Counted from the stretch's first letter, positions 45,163-53,252 are shown. The stretch is 64,000 nucleotides of DNA from an uncultured Bacteroidales bacterium (GCA_946011725.1 CAMGBT010000001.1:40858-104857); one strand, 5' to 3'. The notes: a model not told the origin generated them from the sequence alone. Program-made: numbers and translations.

Positions 45163-45204
45163 ATTACATTAGCGTGATAAAAGAGGGCCTAATATTCCGA
45201 CTAC

Positions 45205-45212
45205 AAATTTAG
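45205..45212 (-). promoter_or_regulatory. -7 box of the DUF4492-cydAB-yigZ-S9 cluster
   Basis: TAAATTTG on the minus strand, 42 bp upstream of the DUF4492 ATG. The -33 element is weak (TTTA-like). Confidence 0.6.
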
Positions 45213-45331
45213 CAAAAAAATTAATACCCCGCTAAATTTCCCCATTTTTTTTCACAATAAAAATAAAAAAGCCCCTCCCCGCCGGCGCCCTGCCCGCCGA
45301 TGCCCTGCCCGCCGCCAGCCTCCGTGCCGCA

Positions 45332-45427
45332 GTTCGGCTTCCGCCTCACCACAGAACCCGTTGCGACCCGGCTACCTTCCGCCGGGCGCTTCCGCGCCGT
45401 TCGGCTTTCGCCTCACCACCGAACCGC
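45332..45427 (+). repeat. GC-rich repeat family, two tandem units (45 kb)
   Basis: Unit GTTCGGCTTCCGCCTCACCACAGAACCC (45332-45359) recurs with changes at 45399-45427. The same pair, in the same order, is at 47248-47332, and a reverse-complement copy is at 56549-56572. The 45230-45496 gap is otherwise non-coding. Confidence 0.75.
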
Positions 45428-45496
45428 TCCGCTGCCGCGCCGCCGCGCCGGGTGGTTGGCTTTTTGTAACGGCTCTGAGCTTTAGCGAAGGGGTGC

Positions 45497-46141
45497 TTAT
45501 TGAGGCGCTTGGCCGGGGCGGGCGAAGACTTCGTAGCTGTTGTCGTCGTAGAAGACGGTGATGTATTTGATGCGTTTGCAGGGGATGCCCGGCGCTTGGG
45601 ATGCTTGGGACAGCGCTTCGGCGAGTAGGGCTTGCGCCGAGTCACTGTTGGAAGTCGGTGGCTGTGCCGCCGGCGTCGCCGCCGTTTGAGGAGTTGCTTG
45701 TATGCGTTGATTTTGCACGGGGGTGGCTTGCGGTGTTTTTACACTTGATGGCCGATTTTGAGCGATTTTGTCGCCGGAATCGCCCAAAACGCTACTTTGC
45801 TCAAAATCTTCGACAAAATTTTGGTCGAGTTCTTGTGGAATAATATCCTGTGAATCAGTAGGATGGGTGAATAAATCGCCTGAAAATTCGGCGTTTTTGG
45901 CCTCTGAGAAATCGATATTTCGGTTCACCAACATCTCCCCCGAGCCAAAAAGCAGCCACAACACGTTCAACTCCGGGAAGGCGGAGTGCAACTTGGAAAT
46001 AAGGTCGTCACTTAAACGCTTGTTGCGCCCGTTGAGAAATTGCGACAGAGTGGGGCGCGGAATCCGGGCCTTGTCGGCGAACTGCGAAGAAGTGAGATTC
46101 GTCCAATTTTTGAAGGTGGTCAAACGGCTAACTATATCCAT
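45497..46141 (-). CDS. XRE-type helix-turn-helix regulator with long disordered linker
   Basis: Using the ATG at 46141 (MDIVSRLTTFKNW), the protein has 214 residues. An HTH_XRE domain occupies residues 1-65 (TSSQFADKARIPRPTLSQFLNG, then PELNVLWLLFGSGEML). A Gln/Ala/Pro-rich linker follows, then a short C-terminal ITVFYDDNSYEVFARPG strand region. LWLLFGSGEM is common in phage-like or accessory Bacteroidales regulators. The upstream gap carries a palindrome suitable as its operator. Target genes are unknown. Confidence 0.85.
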   Translation of the reverse strand: MDIVSRLTTFKNWTNLTSSQFADKARIPRPTLSQFLNGRNKRLSDDLISKLHSAFPELNVLWLLFGSGEMLVNRNIDFSEAKNAEFSGDLFTHPTDSQDIIPQELDQNFVEDFEQSSVLGDSGDKIAQNRPSSVKTPQATPVQNQRIQATPQTAATPAAQPPTSNSDSAQALLAEALSQASQAPGIPCKRIKYITVFYDDNSYEVFARPGQAPQ

Positions 46142-46192
46142 AACGAAAAAAGTGGTGATTTTGGTGAAAAAAGGCGATTTTGTTTCGCGGTG

Positions 46193-46200
46193 CAAATGTA
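46193..46200 (-). promoter_or_regulatory. -7 box of the XRE regulator gene
   Basis: TACATTTG on the minus strand with TTTG (plus CAAA at 46221-46224) 20 bp upstream, a full Bacteroidetes promoter. The leader is about 45 bases to the ATG at 46141. Confidence 0.7.
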
Positions 46201-46249
46201 AAAAGAAAAATTCAAATATGCAAATAATTAATTAAGAAAATTGAATTAC

Positions 46250-46274
46250 GTCTGCAAACTGCAAATTTGCAGAC
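46250..46274. promoter_or_regulatory. Candidate operator palindrome of the XRE regulator
   Basis: GTCTGCAAA and TTTGCAGAC form a perfect 9-bp inverted repeat with a 7-base spacer. It contains a second perfect palindrome TGCAAATTTGCA at 46260-46271. It lies between the minus-strand XRE promoter and a plus-strand TACATTTG box at 46281-46288, where a repressor could control both. Confidence 0.45.
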
Positions 46275-46880
46275 TTGAATTACATTTGTAAATAATGCAA
46301 GCGGGTTGGATATGGGTATTGCACTAAATATTCAATTAAAGTAAAGTAACTACTAAATAATCAGAAAATATTGATGCATTACTTATAAAATAATAGGTAT
46401 ACGCGCGCAGGAAGTAATAGAATTAATCGAAAACTTTAGAAAATACGCATAACACCTATGGAAATCAATCACTTAAGTAATATGTTAACAAATCTTTATC
46501 GCTGAATTTTGGAAATGCAAACAGGCGACCCGATGTTGAAAAGGAGTGATGATTTAGATTTAAAAATCGCTGAAACTATTTACATAATCAAATTGATTAA
46601 AGATGTTTATGGGTGCAGGCGTAAACAAATTAACTGTTTTGGAATGTAAATTTTGATTTGCAAACTAAAATTTTATTAATTTTGATACGCAAATGTAAAA
46701 TTATGGTCTAAAAATTTGCGTCTGTTTTGGGTGGATTTTTGTTTTTGGCCAAAATTCCCTCCACGTGGTCGGTTGGCGGCGTATATCCGCCTTCTCGTCA
46801 CGCAAATTTGGCCGGAAATCCGCTATAATAACTTGTGAATCACTAAGTTTGCATATAAGAATTTTGTCAGAATTTTTGGC

Positions 46881-46920
46881 GCAAAAAAAATCCTGACGGG
46901 GCCATTTGCTCCGTCAGGAT
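46881..46920 (-). terminator. Intrinsic terminator behind the methyltransferase remnant
   Basis: A 10-bp stem ATCCTGACGG/CCGTCAGGAT at 46890-46920 is followed on the minus strand by a run of Ts (plus-strand A8 at 46883-46890). It survives 15 bp downstream of a truncated coding fragment. Confidence 0.8.
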
Positions 46921-46935
46921 TGGGTTGGTTGGGGT

Positions 46936-47103
46936 TTATCGCTTCTGCGCGATGAAGAAGGTGTAGCCGTAGTACTCGTGGTACTTGCTGTACAGTTGAG
47001 CTTCCCGGCGCTGGTTCACAACCAGCGCTACGGCGGTCGGATTTTCACCATGGCGCGCCAAATAGCAGCGTTGCGCTTCGATGGCGGGCGCGGGGGCGCT
47101 GTA
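46936..47103 (-). pseudogene. C-terminal remnant of a SAM-dependent methyltransferase-like gene
   Basis: This frame is not in the ORF track. The minus strand from 47103 to the TAA at 46936-46938 encodes AIEAQRCYLARHGENPTAVA, then VVNQRREAQLYSKYHEYYGY and TFFIAQKR. The KYHEYYGYTFFI ending is typical of the C-terminus of class I methyltransferases in Bacteroidetes. The frame has a stop at 47104-47106 and no start codon, and the sequence upstream is repeat DNA. It therefore looks like the 3' stump of a deleted gene that kept its terminator. Confidence 0.55.
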
Positions 47104-47128
47104 TTAAAAGCCAATGCAAAATGTATAT

Positions 47129-47223
47129 CAGTAGGGACGCGGCCTGCCGCGTCCGCGTCAACGCACACATAATCAGGTTGTTAGGCACAGCGAGCGCGGA
47201 CGCGGCAGGCCGCGTCCCTACTG
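47129..47223. repeat. Perfect 29-bp inverted repeat
   Basis: CAGTAGGGACGCGGCCTGCC... at 47129-47157 is exactly reverse-complementary to 47195-47223, with a 37-bp spacer. Each arm is itself nearly palindromic (GGACGCGGCCTGCCGCGTCC), so nested hairpins are possible. No ORF fits. Confidence 0.9.
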
Positions 47224-47247
47224 ATTCTGACCTTTTGATACAGCCTC

Positions 47248-47332
47248 GTTCGGCTACCGCCTCACCACAGAACCCAAGGCGGGCGCGGGGGCGCTTCTGC
47301 GCCGCTCGGCTTCCTCCTCGCCACCGAACCGC
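47248..47332 (+). repeat. GC-rich repeat family, two tandem units (47 kb)
   Basis: GTTCGGCTACCGCCTCACCACAGAACCC at 47248-47275 and a diverged unit at 47304-47332 repeat the arrangement at 45332-45427, including the intervening GCGCTTCnGCGCCG. Confidence 0.75.
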
Positions 47333-47358
47333 CCCGTTACAGGGCTGGCGGCGCGCTT

Positions 47359-47400
47359 GCGGGCGGAGCCTTTTTGCATCAGCTCCGAGCCCTTGCTCGG
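47359..47400 (+). repeat. Second dispersed motif, copy at 47 kb
   Basis: GCGGGCGGAGCCTTTTTGCA followed by TCAGCTCCGAGCCCTTGCTCGG. It is nearly identical to 63133-63174, with only a few changes over 42 bp. Confidence 0.8.
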
Positions 47401-47454
47401 CATCAGTAGCTGTGCCCCTCAGCCGGAGATGCGGCACGGCAGCCGGCGGTGTGG

Positions 47455-47790
47455 TTACATTTGGGTGCGGGCCCAGCGGCTGAGGTCGTTTAGGATTGGC
47501 AATAGGCTGCGGCCTTTTTCGGTGAGGAAGTAGTAGACCGATGGCGGCACGGTGGGTTGGACGGTGCGTCCGATCAACCCGTTTCGTTCTAAGGCTTTGA
47601 GGGTGGAGCTCAGCACTTTTGCCGAGATGTCGGGCATGATGCGGCATAGGTCGCTGAACCGCAAGGTGCTTACCTCGCCTATGGCTAACAGCAGCAAGAT
47701 TGCCCACTTCGAACTGAAGTGCGCCACCACATTGCGAATAGGACAATGCTCCACGTCGGAAAATTTGTTGATCAATTCTTCGATTTCCAT
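47455..47790 (-). CDS. HxlR family transcriptional regulator
   Basis: The ATG at 47790 (MEIEELINKFSDVEHCPIRNV) gives 111 residues. The ORF-track TTG at 47808 overlaps the promoter box and is rejected. The winged helix has HFSSKWAILLLLAIGEVSTLRFSDLCRIMPDISAKVLSSTLKALE and a wing with VPPSVYYFLTEKGRSL, typical of HxlR regulators. One N-terminal Cys (EHCPIR) is in the place used by redox-sensing members. It is divergent from a cupin gene and probably controls it. Confidence 0.93.
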   Translation of the reverse strand: MEIEELINKFSDVEHCPIRNVVAHFSSKWAILLLLAIGEVSTLRFSDLCRIMPDISAKVLSSTLKALERNGLIGRTVQPTVPPSVYYFLTEKGRSLLPILNDLSRWARTQM

Positions 47791-47805
47791 CTCTTTGATT
47801 TTCAG

Positions 47806-47813
47806 CAAAAGTA
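47806..47813 (-). promoter_or_regulatory. -7 box of the HxlR gene
   Basis: TACTTTTG on the minus strand, 15 bp upstream of the ATG at 47790. Its position decides the start codon. Confidence 0.55.
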
Positions 47814-47846
47814 ACCGTAAGGTAACTACCTCACTTATAGGTAACT
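47811..47846. promoter_or_regulatory. Candidate HxlR operator repeats
   Basis: GTAACC, GTAACT and GTAACT occur at 47811, 47822 and 47841, and the last two are within AGGTAACT direct repeats. They lie between the divergent promoters of the HxlR and cupin genes. Confidence 0.35.
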
Positions 47847-47871
47847 TCTTGCATAATAGTAATTTAATGCT

Positions 47872-47879
47872 TAACTTTG
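47872..47879 (+). promoter_or_regulatory. -7 box of the cupin gene
   Basis: TAACTTTG on the plus strand, a perfect match, with the ATG at 47922 about 40 bases beyond the expected start site. Confidence 0.7.
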
Positions 47880-47921
47880 CACTGCAAAATTACTCAAAAA
47901 TTTTTAAACAATCAAATAATT

Positions 47922-48320
47922 ATGAACAAAAACCTCAGCGGCGAGCACTTCGCCCATGTTTCCGTTGGCTCTTTGGCCGCTTTCCGTGGCAAAGAATTCC
48001 TCAAAGATGCGCTCGGCACTACCGGTTGCGAGCTTTCCTTCGGCTCTCTTGATCCGGATCAATCCGTACCCTTCTTCCACGACCACAAGCAGAACGAGGA
48101 GGTGTACGTAATCCTTGCGGGTGAGGGCCGTATGCAAGTATCCGACCACGTGTTCGACATTGCCGAAGGGTCGGTAATCCGCGTGGCCACCGGTGCTGCG
48201 CGCAACCTCAAAGCCGGCGCCTCCCCGTTGGTTTACCTCTGCATGCAAAGCCGCCAAGGCTCGCTGCAGCAGTGCACTATGGACGACGGCATCATCACCG
48301 ACACCCCCTCGTTGCTCTAA
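47922..48320 (+). CDS. Cupin domain protein
   Basis: Starting at the ATG 47922 (MNKNLSGEHFAHV), this is a 132-residue single-domain cupin. Motif 1 is FFHDHKQNEEVYVILAGEG with His and Glu metal ligands, and motif 2 lies in the FDIAEGSVIRVATGAARNL strand pair. Small cupins of this kind are often enzymes or sensors of unknown substrate. Divergence from an HxlR regulator suggests induction by a small electrophile or redox signal, which is inference. Confidence 0.88.
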   Translation: MNKNLSGEHFAHVSVGSLAAFRGKEFLKDALGTTGCELSFGSLDPDQSVPFFHDHKQNEEVYVILAGEGRMQVSDHVFDIAEGSVIRVATGAARNLKAGASPLVYLCMQSRQGSLQQCTMDDGIITDTPSLL

Positions 48321-48457
48321 CTCACTCCGCCAAGCTTACAGCCGGAAGTAGCGCTCAAACGCCGCCGCTTCCGGCTTATTACATGTAAAATATGTGTAAT
48401 TTTATGCTTAGATGAATTTTTCAGAGTCAAACTCTTGTGAGATTTCGGATTATTTTG

Positions 48458-48465
48458 TAAATTTG
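48458..48465 (+). promoter_or_regulatory. -7 box of dedA
   Basis: TAAATTTG on the plus strand, 25 bp before the ATG at 48491. Confidence 0.65.
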
Positions 48466-48490
48466 CATCAAAATTGTAACAACCATTTTT

Positions 48491-49168
48491 ATGATAGATT
48501 TCATCCCCTGTCTTGCTGTGTTTGATGCGGCATCTTTCTTTCAGTGGTTCGTGGAAAATGCCGGCTACATGTTGGTGTTTGTGTTCATGGTCATTGAAAG
48601 TTCGTTCGTGCCCTTTCCTTCGGAAGTGGTGGTGCCGCCCGCAGCTTACTTGGCCGCAACCAAGGGTGATATGCACATAGCCGGTGTGGTGTTAGCCGCC
48701 ACGGCCGGCGCTTTGGTAGGTGCACTCATCAACTACTACCTCTCGCTGTGGATCGGTCGTCCGCTGGTTTACCGCTTTGCCGAGTCCACCGTGGGTCACG
48801 TGTGTCTGCTAAATAAAGCCAAGGTGGAGAATGCCGAACGCTACTTCGACCGCCACGGCGCCATCTCCACCTTCATCGGCCGCTTGGTGCCCGCCGTGCG
48901 CCAGCTTATCAGCATTCCCGCCGGCTTGGCTCGCATGAATGTGGCCAAATTTTGTCTGTTCACATCCTTGGGCGCGTTAGTGTGGAACATGGTGTTGGCC
49001 GGTCTCGGCTGGTGGCTTTCCACCTTCGTCACCCTTGAAGATTTATACAACCAAGTAGAGCGCTACAACCACTATCTGTCCATTGCCGGTTTGATTATCG
49101 GCGTGCTGTGTGTGCTCTTCATCATCTGGCGCGTAATCCAACATCGTCGCGCTCAACAACAGTCATAA
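48491..49168 (+). CDS. DedA family membrane protein
   Basis: This 225-residue protein has SSFVPFPSEVVVPPAAYLA near residue 38 and the signature GRLVPAVRQLISIPAGLARMN near residue 130, flanked by four to five hydrophobic helices. DedA proteins recycle lipid carriers such as undecaprenyl phosphate or affect membrane lipids and proton motive force. Which role applies here is not evident. Confidence 0.93.
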   Translation: MIDFIPCLAVFDAASFFQWFVENAGYMLVFVFMVIESSFVPFPSEVVVPPAAYLAATKGDMHIAGVVLAATAGALVGALINYYLSLWIGRPLVYRFAESTVGHVCLLNKAKVENAERYFDRHGAISTFIGRLVPAVRQLISIPAGLARMNVAKFCLFTSLGALVWNMVLAGLGWWLSTFVTLEDLYNQVERYNHYLSIAGLIIGVLCVLFIIWRVIQHRRAQQQS

Positions 49169-49189
49169 CCATCCGAATCATTACTTGCT

Positions 49190-49834
49190 ATGATAGTATC
49201 TCCGTCGCTTCTTTCGGCCGACTTCGGCCACCTCGCCGATGACATCGCCATGCTCAACCGCTCCGCCGCGCAGTGGCTCCACTGCGATGTGATGGATGGC
49301 ACTTTCGTGCCCAACATCTCTTTCGGCTTCCCCGTAATCAAGGCCATGAGCAAGCTCACCGACAAGCCGCTCGACGTGCACCTGATGATTGTGCAACCCG
49401 AGAAATACATCTCGGCCGTGCGCGATTGCGGCGCGGCCATCATGAACGTGCATCAAGAAGCATGCCTCCACCTCGACCGCACCGTCCATGCCATCCGTCA
49501 GGCCGGTATGAAGGCGGCAGTCACGCTCAACCCCTCCACCCCGGTTTCCACCCTCGAGGACATCATCACAGAGGTCGACATGGTGCTGCTGATGAGTGTC
49601 AACCCCGGTTTCGGCGGCCAATCTTTCATTGAAAATACTTACGCCAAGATAGCGCGCCTGCGCAAGCTCATCGCCGAATCCGGCTCCAAAGCCCTCATCG
49701 AAGTGGACGGCGGTGTGAACCCGGCCAACGCGCCCAAACTTGCTGCCGTCGGCGTCGACGTCGTGGTGGCCGGTAGTGCCGTGTTCGGTGCGCCCAATCC
49801 CGAAGAAGTCATCGCACAGATGGCTGCTCTCTAA
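49190..49834 (+). CDS. rpe: Ribulose-phosphate 3-epimerase
   Basis: The 214-residue TIM-barrel enzyme has SPSLLSADFGHLADD at the start, HCDVMDGTFVPNISFG with the metal ligands, DVHLMIVQPEKYI, MSVNPGFGGQSFI and IEVDGGVN. It interconverts ribulose-5-phosphate and xylulose-5-phosphate. It lies 21 bp after dedA and 35 bp before ftsK. Confidence 0.97.
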   Translation: MIVSPSLLSADFGHLADDIAMLNRSAAQWLHCDVMDGTFVPNISFGFPVIKAMSKLTDKPLDVHLMIVQPEKYISAVRDCGAAIMNVHQEACLHLDRTVHAIRQAGMKAAVTLNPSTPVSTLEDIITEVDMVLLMSVNPGFGGQSFIENTYAKIARLRKLIAESGSKALIEVDGGVNPANAPKLAAVGVDVVVAGSAVFGAPNPEEVIAQMAAL

Positions 49835-49869
49835 TCCACATTATTAGTAACTATCATATTTAGATATAA

Positions 49870-52647
49870 ATGTCGAACAACTCTGACATCGACGTAGAAA
49901 TGGGCTCGGTGCCCGGTCCCGCCCGTCGCCGTCGGCAGAAAGTTACGCCCGCGGCCCAACCGGACGCAGCATCGCAACCGGCTGTTGACACTTCCGCCGC
50001 TCCGGCTGCTGACACCCCGTCGAAAGCTCCGGCTGCGCGCCGTAAGCCGGCGGGCAAATCGCCCGCGGCCGACAGCCGCCAAGTCAACACCCTCATTGAG
50101 TTGATTACCTCCAAACGCTTGCACACGGCCATCGGCCTCATCCTGCTGGCCATCGCCGTCACCATGGGCATATCCGCCTTCATTTACGTCCGCACGGGCG
50201 TGGCCGACCAAAGCATCGTCACCAACCAATCCTTGGCGCAGGTGGCCGAGCATGCCGAAGAAGTCACCACCACCGGCGGCGCTATCGGCGCGTGGATTGC
50301 CCACGCACTGCTGGTCGACACCTTCGGCATCGGCTCATTCGTGCTGGTGGTTTACACCCTGCTGCTGTCGTTGGCGCTCTTCGGCCTGATGAAGGTCCGC
50401 TTCTGGTCATTCACCTTCAAATGCCTGTTCACAGCCGTGTCGCTGTCCATCATTGCCGGGCTGTTTACATTCAATCTCGACACCCCGTTCCACTGGGGCG
50501 GCTCGCATGGCCACTACGTCAACGCCTTGCTCATGCAATACGCCGATATTTTGGTCGCTTACATCCTTACTTTCTTGCTAATCAGCTTGTTAGTGGTGCT
50601 GTATATCAACCAAATCGTACACATCTATAATCAAGTCAGCGGCAAAGTGCGTCGCGCTCACGAGGCTATGGTCAACACTGCCCGCAGCGAGCGCAATCCC
50701 CACGTTGAGCCGCAGGATGTGCCGGATTCCACCGCCTCCTCACCCGTGGCCCTCGATGAGAGCAACGCTGCTGAAGCGGTTGCGGCCCCGTCAGACCAGC
50801 CCGCCGAAGCGGTGGTCGGCTTCAACATCGACGACCTCGCCGACGACCAACCTTCCGCCCCCGTCACCCCGCTTGACGCCCCTGTCGCCATGGAGCAACC
50901 CATCGTTGCCGAGCAACCGGAGCAACCCGCTGAGCCGCTGGACGTGCCTGCAGATGCGGTGGTCATTTCCACTGACGAGCCCGAAATCAACATCGACACC
51001 CCCGAAGAAGCACCGGCCGACAACCAACCGGCCGACACTCCGGCCCGGCCGCAGAATGCCGAGGAGGTCGACCCCGAATTCACCATCAACGTGGCCGAGC
51101 TCGGCGCAAACCCCGCCCCTGCCAACAACACCCCCACCGAACAGCTGCCGCCTATCAACGTCCGCGACGAACTCAGTAGCTTCCGATTCCCCTCGGCCAA
51201 GTTGCTCATCGACCGACCCATTACCAAGGTCATCGACGAACAAGAGCAAAACGACAATAAAGAGCTGATTGTTAAGACTTTGCGCGACTACGGTATCCCC
51301 ATCTCGCGCATCGAAGCCACCATCGGCCCCACAGTTACCCTCTACGAAATCGTCCCCGCCGAAGGCGTGCGCATCGCCCAAATCAAGCGTCTCGAAGACG
51401 ACATCGCCCTCTCACTCTCGGCCCTCGGCATCCGCATCATCGCGCCCATCCCCGGCAAAGGCACCGTCGGCATCGAAGTGCCTAACCGCGAGCCTCAAAC
51501 CGTGTCGATGTTCTCCGTTATCAACTCCCGCAAGTTCCGCGAGTGCCAAATGGCCCTGCCCATGGCTCTGGGCGCCACCATCAGTAACGACATCTTCATC
51601 GAAGACCTCACCCGCATGCCCCACATGCTCGTGGCCGGCGCCACCGGTCAAGGTAAGTCGGTTGGCCTCAACTGTATCATCGCGTCTCTCCTTTACAAAA
51701 AGCACCCGGCTGAGCTCAAATTCGTGCTTATAGACCCCAAGATGGTGGAATTCAGCCTCTATTCGCGCCTCGAGCGCTACTATCTGGCCAAGCTCCCCGA
51801 CGAAGAAGATGCCATCATCACCGACCCCATGAAGGCGCTCTCAACCCTTAGCGCTCTCTGTGTGGAGATGGACAACCGCTACGACCTGCTCAAAGATGCT
51901 GGCGTCCGCACCGTGGTTGAGTACAACACCAAATGGGTGGACCGCCGCCTCAATCCCAAGAACGGCCACAAGTACATGCCCTACATCGTGGTAATCGTCG
52001 ACGAATTTGCCGACCTCATCATGACAGCCGGCAAGGAAATCTCCGTGCACATAGCCCGCATCGCCCAGAAGGCCCGCGCCGTGGGTATCCACATGATTAT
52101 CAGCACTCAACGCCCGTCCACCGACGTGATCACCGGTATGATCAAAGCCAACTTCCCCGCCCGCATCGCCTTCCGCGTGGCCTCCGGCATCGATAGTAAG
52201 ACCATCCTCGACCGCCCCGGCGCTCACCGCCTAATCGGTCGTGGCGATATGCTCTTCTTGCACAACAACAAGATGGACCGCGTGCAGTGCGCATTCATCG
52301 ACACTCCCGAAGTGGAAGCCATGGTCGACTTCATCTCGCGCCAGTCAAGCTACACCACCGCTTACCTCCTGCCCGAGCCGGAGAACGCCTCCAATAGCGG
52401 TGTCGTTTCCGACGACCTCAGCCGCCGCGACGAAATGTTCGAAACCTGCGCCCGATTCGTGGTTACCAACTCCACCGCCTCCACCTCTTCGCTCCAACGC
52501 CGCTTCAGCATCGGCTACAACAAAGCCGGCAAGATTATGGACCAACTCGAAGCCGCCCACATCGTGGGCCCCGCCGACGGCCAGCGCCCCCGCGCCGTGC
52601 TGATGGACAGCGAAGCCCTCGAAACATTCCTCAGCCAACTCTCCTGA
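49870..52647 (+). CDS. ftsK: DNA translocase FtsK/SpoIIIE
   Basis: This 925-residue protein has an N-terminal region with about four membrane helices (residues ~80-260), preceded by a basic Ala/Pro-rich extension. An acidic Pro/Ala linker follows (about 280-430). The motor has Walker A GATGQGKSVGLN, Walker B YIVVIVDEFADLIM, and STQRPSTDVITGMIKANFPARIAFRV. A C-terminal winged-helix gamma domain ends SIGYNKAGKIMDQLE. It pumps chromosome ends through the closing septum. Its stop is 2 bp from the lolA-like gene. Confidence 0.96.
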   Translation: MSNNSDIDVEMGSVPGPARRRRQKVTPAAQPDAASQPAVDTSAAPAADTPSKAPAARRKPAGKSPAADSRQVNTLIELITSKRLHTAIGLILLAIAVTMGISAFIYVRTGVADQSIVTNQSLAQVAEHAEEVTTTGGAIGAWIAHALLVDTFGIGSFVLVVYTLLLSLALFGLMKVRFWSFTFKCLFTAVSLSIIAGLFTFNLDTPFHWGGSHGHYVNALLMQYADILVAYILTFLLISLLVVLYINQIVHIYNQVSGKVRRAHEAMVNTARSERNPHVEPQDVPDSTASSPVALDESNAAEAVAAPSDQPAEAVVGFNIDDLADDQPSAPVTPLDAPVAMEQPIVAEQPEQPAEPLDVPADAVVISTDEPEINIDTPEEAPADNQPADTPARPQNAEEVDPEFTINVAELGANPAPANNTPTEQLPPINVRDELSSFRFPSAKLLIDRPITKVIDEQEQNDNKELIVKTLRDYGIPISRIEATIGPTVTLYEIVPAEGVRIAQIKRLEDDIALSLSALGIRIIAPIPGKGTVGIEVPNREPQTVSMFSVINSRKFRECQMALPMALGATISNDIFIEDLTRMPHMLVAGATGQGKSVGLNCIIASLLYKKHPAELKFVLIDPKMVEFSLYSRLERYYLAKLPDEEDAIITDPMKALSTLSALCVEMDNRYDLLKDAGVRTVVEYNTKWVDRRLNPKNGHKYMPYIVVIVDEFADLIMTAGKEISVHIARIAQKARAVGIHMIISTQRPSTDVITGMIKANFPARIAFRVASGIDSKTILDRPGAHRLIGRGDMLFLHNNKMDRVQCAFIDTPEVEAMVDFISRQSSYTTAYLLPEPENASNSGVVSDDLSRRDEMFETCARFVVTNSTASTSSLQRRFSIGYNKAGKIMDQLEAAHIVGPADGQRPRAVLMDSEALETFLSQLS

Positions 52648-52649
52648 TT

Positions 52650-53252
52650 ATGAAACATACTCTCACACTCATCCTCATAGTGCTTGCGGCGCTCACCGCC
52701 TCCGCTGCCTCCTCAGCCGAGCAACTGATGGCTCGGTGCGCCAAGGCCGTAAATGATGCGCCATCGCTCACCGTGGCTTTCACCCTCAGCGCCGGGCGAA
52801 CCACCTCATCCTGCACCATGAAGATTGCCCGCCAGCGATTCACCATGCAGTCGCCCGATATGACCGTGTGGTACGATGGCACCACACAATGGACCTACAT
52901 AGCCTCTGACCGCGAACTATCCATCACCGAGCCCACCGCCGACGAGCTGTTGGAATGCAATCCGTTCGCCATCGTCAACTACTACTCACAATTATATAAT
53001 GTGCGCACCGTAGCCGGGCAGGCCAACACCGTGGAGCTTACCCCCAAGCGCGCCGGCACTTCCATCCGCCGCGCCACCGTCACCATCAACCCCGACACCT
53101 CCCTCCCCTCGGCCATCAATGCCACATTGGCCAACGGCCACACTTTCTCCGTGAAAGTCACCTCCGCATCCCGCGGCTCAAATCTCCCCGCATCCACTTT
53201 TGTTTACAACAAAACCACCCACCCGGCCGTTATTACTAACGACCTGCGTTAA
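52650..53252 (+). CDS. LolA-like outer-membrane lipoprotein carrier
   Basis: This 200-residue protein has a signal peptide (MKHTLTLILIVLAALTASAASS) and the LolA-fold pattern LTVAFTLSAGRTTSSCTMKIARQRFTMQSPDMTVWYDGTTQWTY. That pattern resembles the strand order of LolA/LolB proteins and of DUF4292-type relatives. A LolA-like gene next to ftsK is common in Bacteroidales. It probably moves lipoproteins or acyl chains across the periplasm. Confidence 0.8.
   Translation: MKHTLTLILIVLAALTASAASSAEQLMARCAKAVNDAPSLTVAFTLSAGRTTSSCTMKIARQRFTMQSPDMTVWYDGTTQWTYIASDRELSITEPTADELLECNPFAIVNYYSQLYNVRTVAGQANTVELTPKRAGTSIRRATVTINPDTSLPSAINATLANGHTFSVKVTSASRGSNLPASTFVYNKTTHPAVITNDLR

Larger units (their letters stand above)
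46142..46889. other. AT-rich intergenic region with no firm gene
   Basis: About 750 bp of low G+C separates the XRE gene from a terminator. It holds many TGCAAAT/ATTTGCA motifs, a possible plus-strand TACATTTG box at 46281-46288 and a minus-strand TACATTTG at 46690-46697. A 44-codon frame lies at 46515-46649 (MQTGDPMLKRSDDLDLK...). It is preceded in frame by MEINHLSNMLTNLYR and a TGA at 46503, suggesting a tiny gene or the remains of one. I would not call it a CDS. Confidence 0.5.

Noticed and set aside
46906-47172. 88-residue plus-strand ORF
   Set aside because: It begins in the terminator hairpin, lies opposite the methyltransferase remnant and includes repeat DNA.
47045-47746. 233-residue minus-strand ORF over the repeats and the HxlR gene
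   Set aside because: It is Arg/His/Pro-rich, overlaps the well-supported HxlR gene in another frame, and runs through the palindromic repeat.
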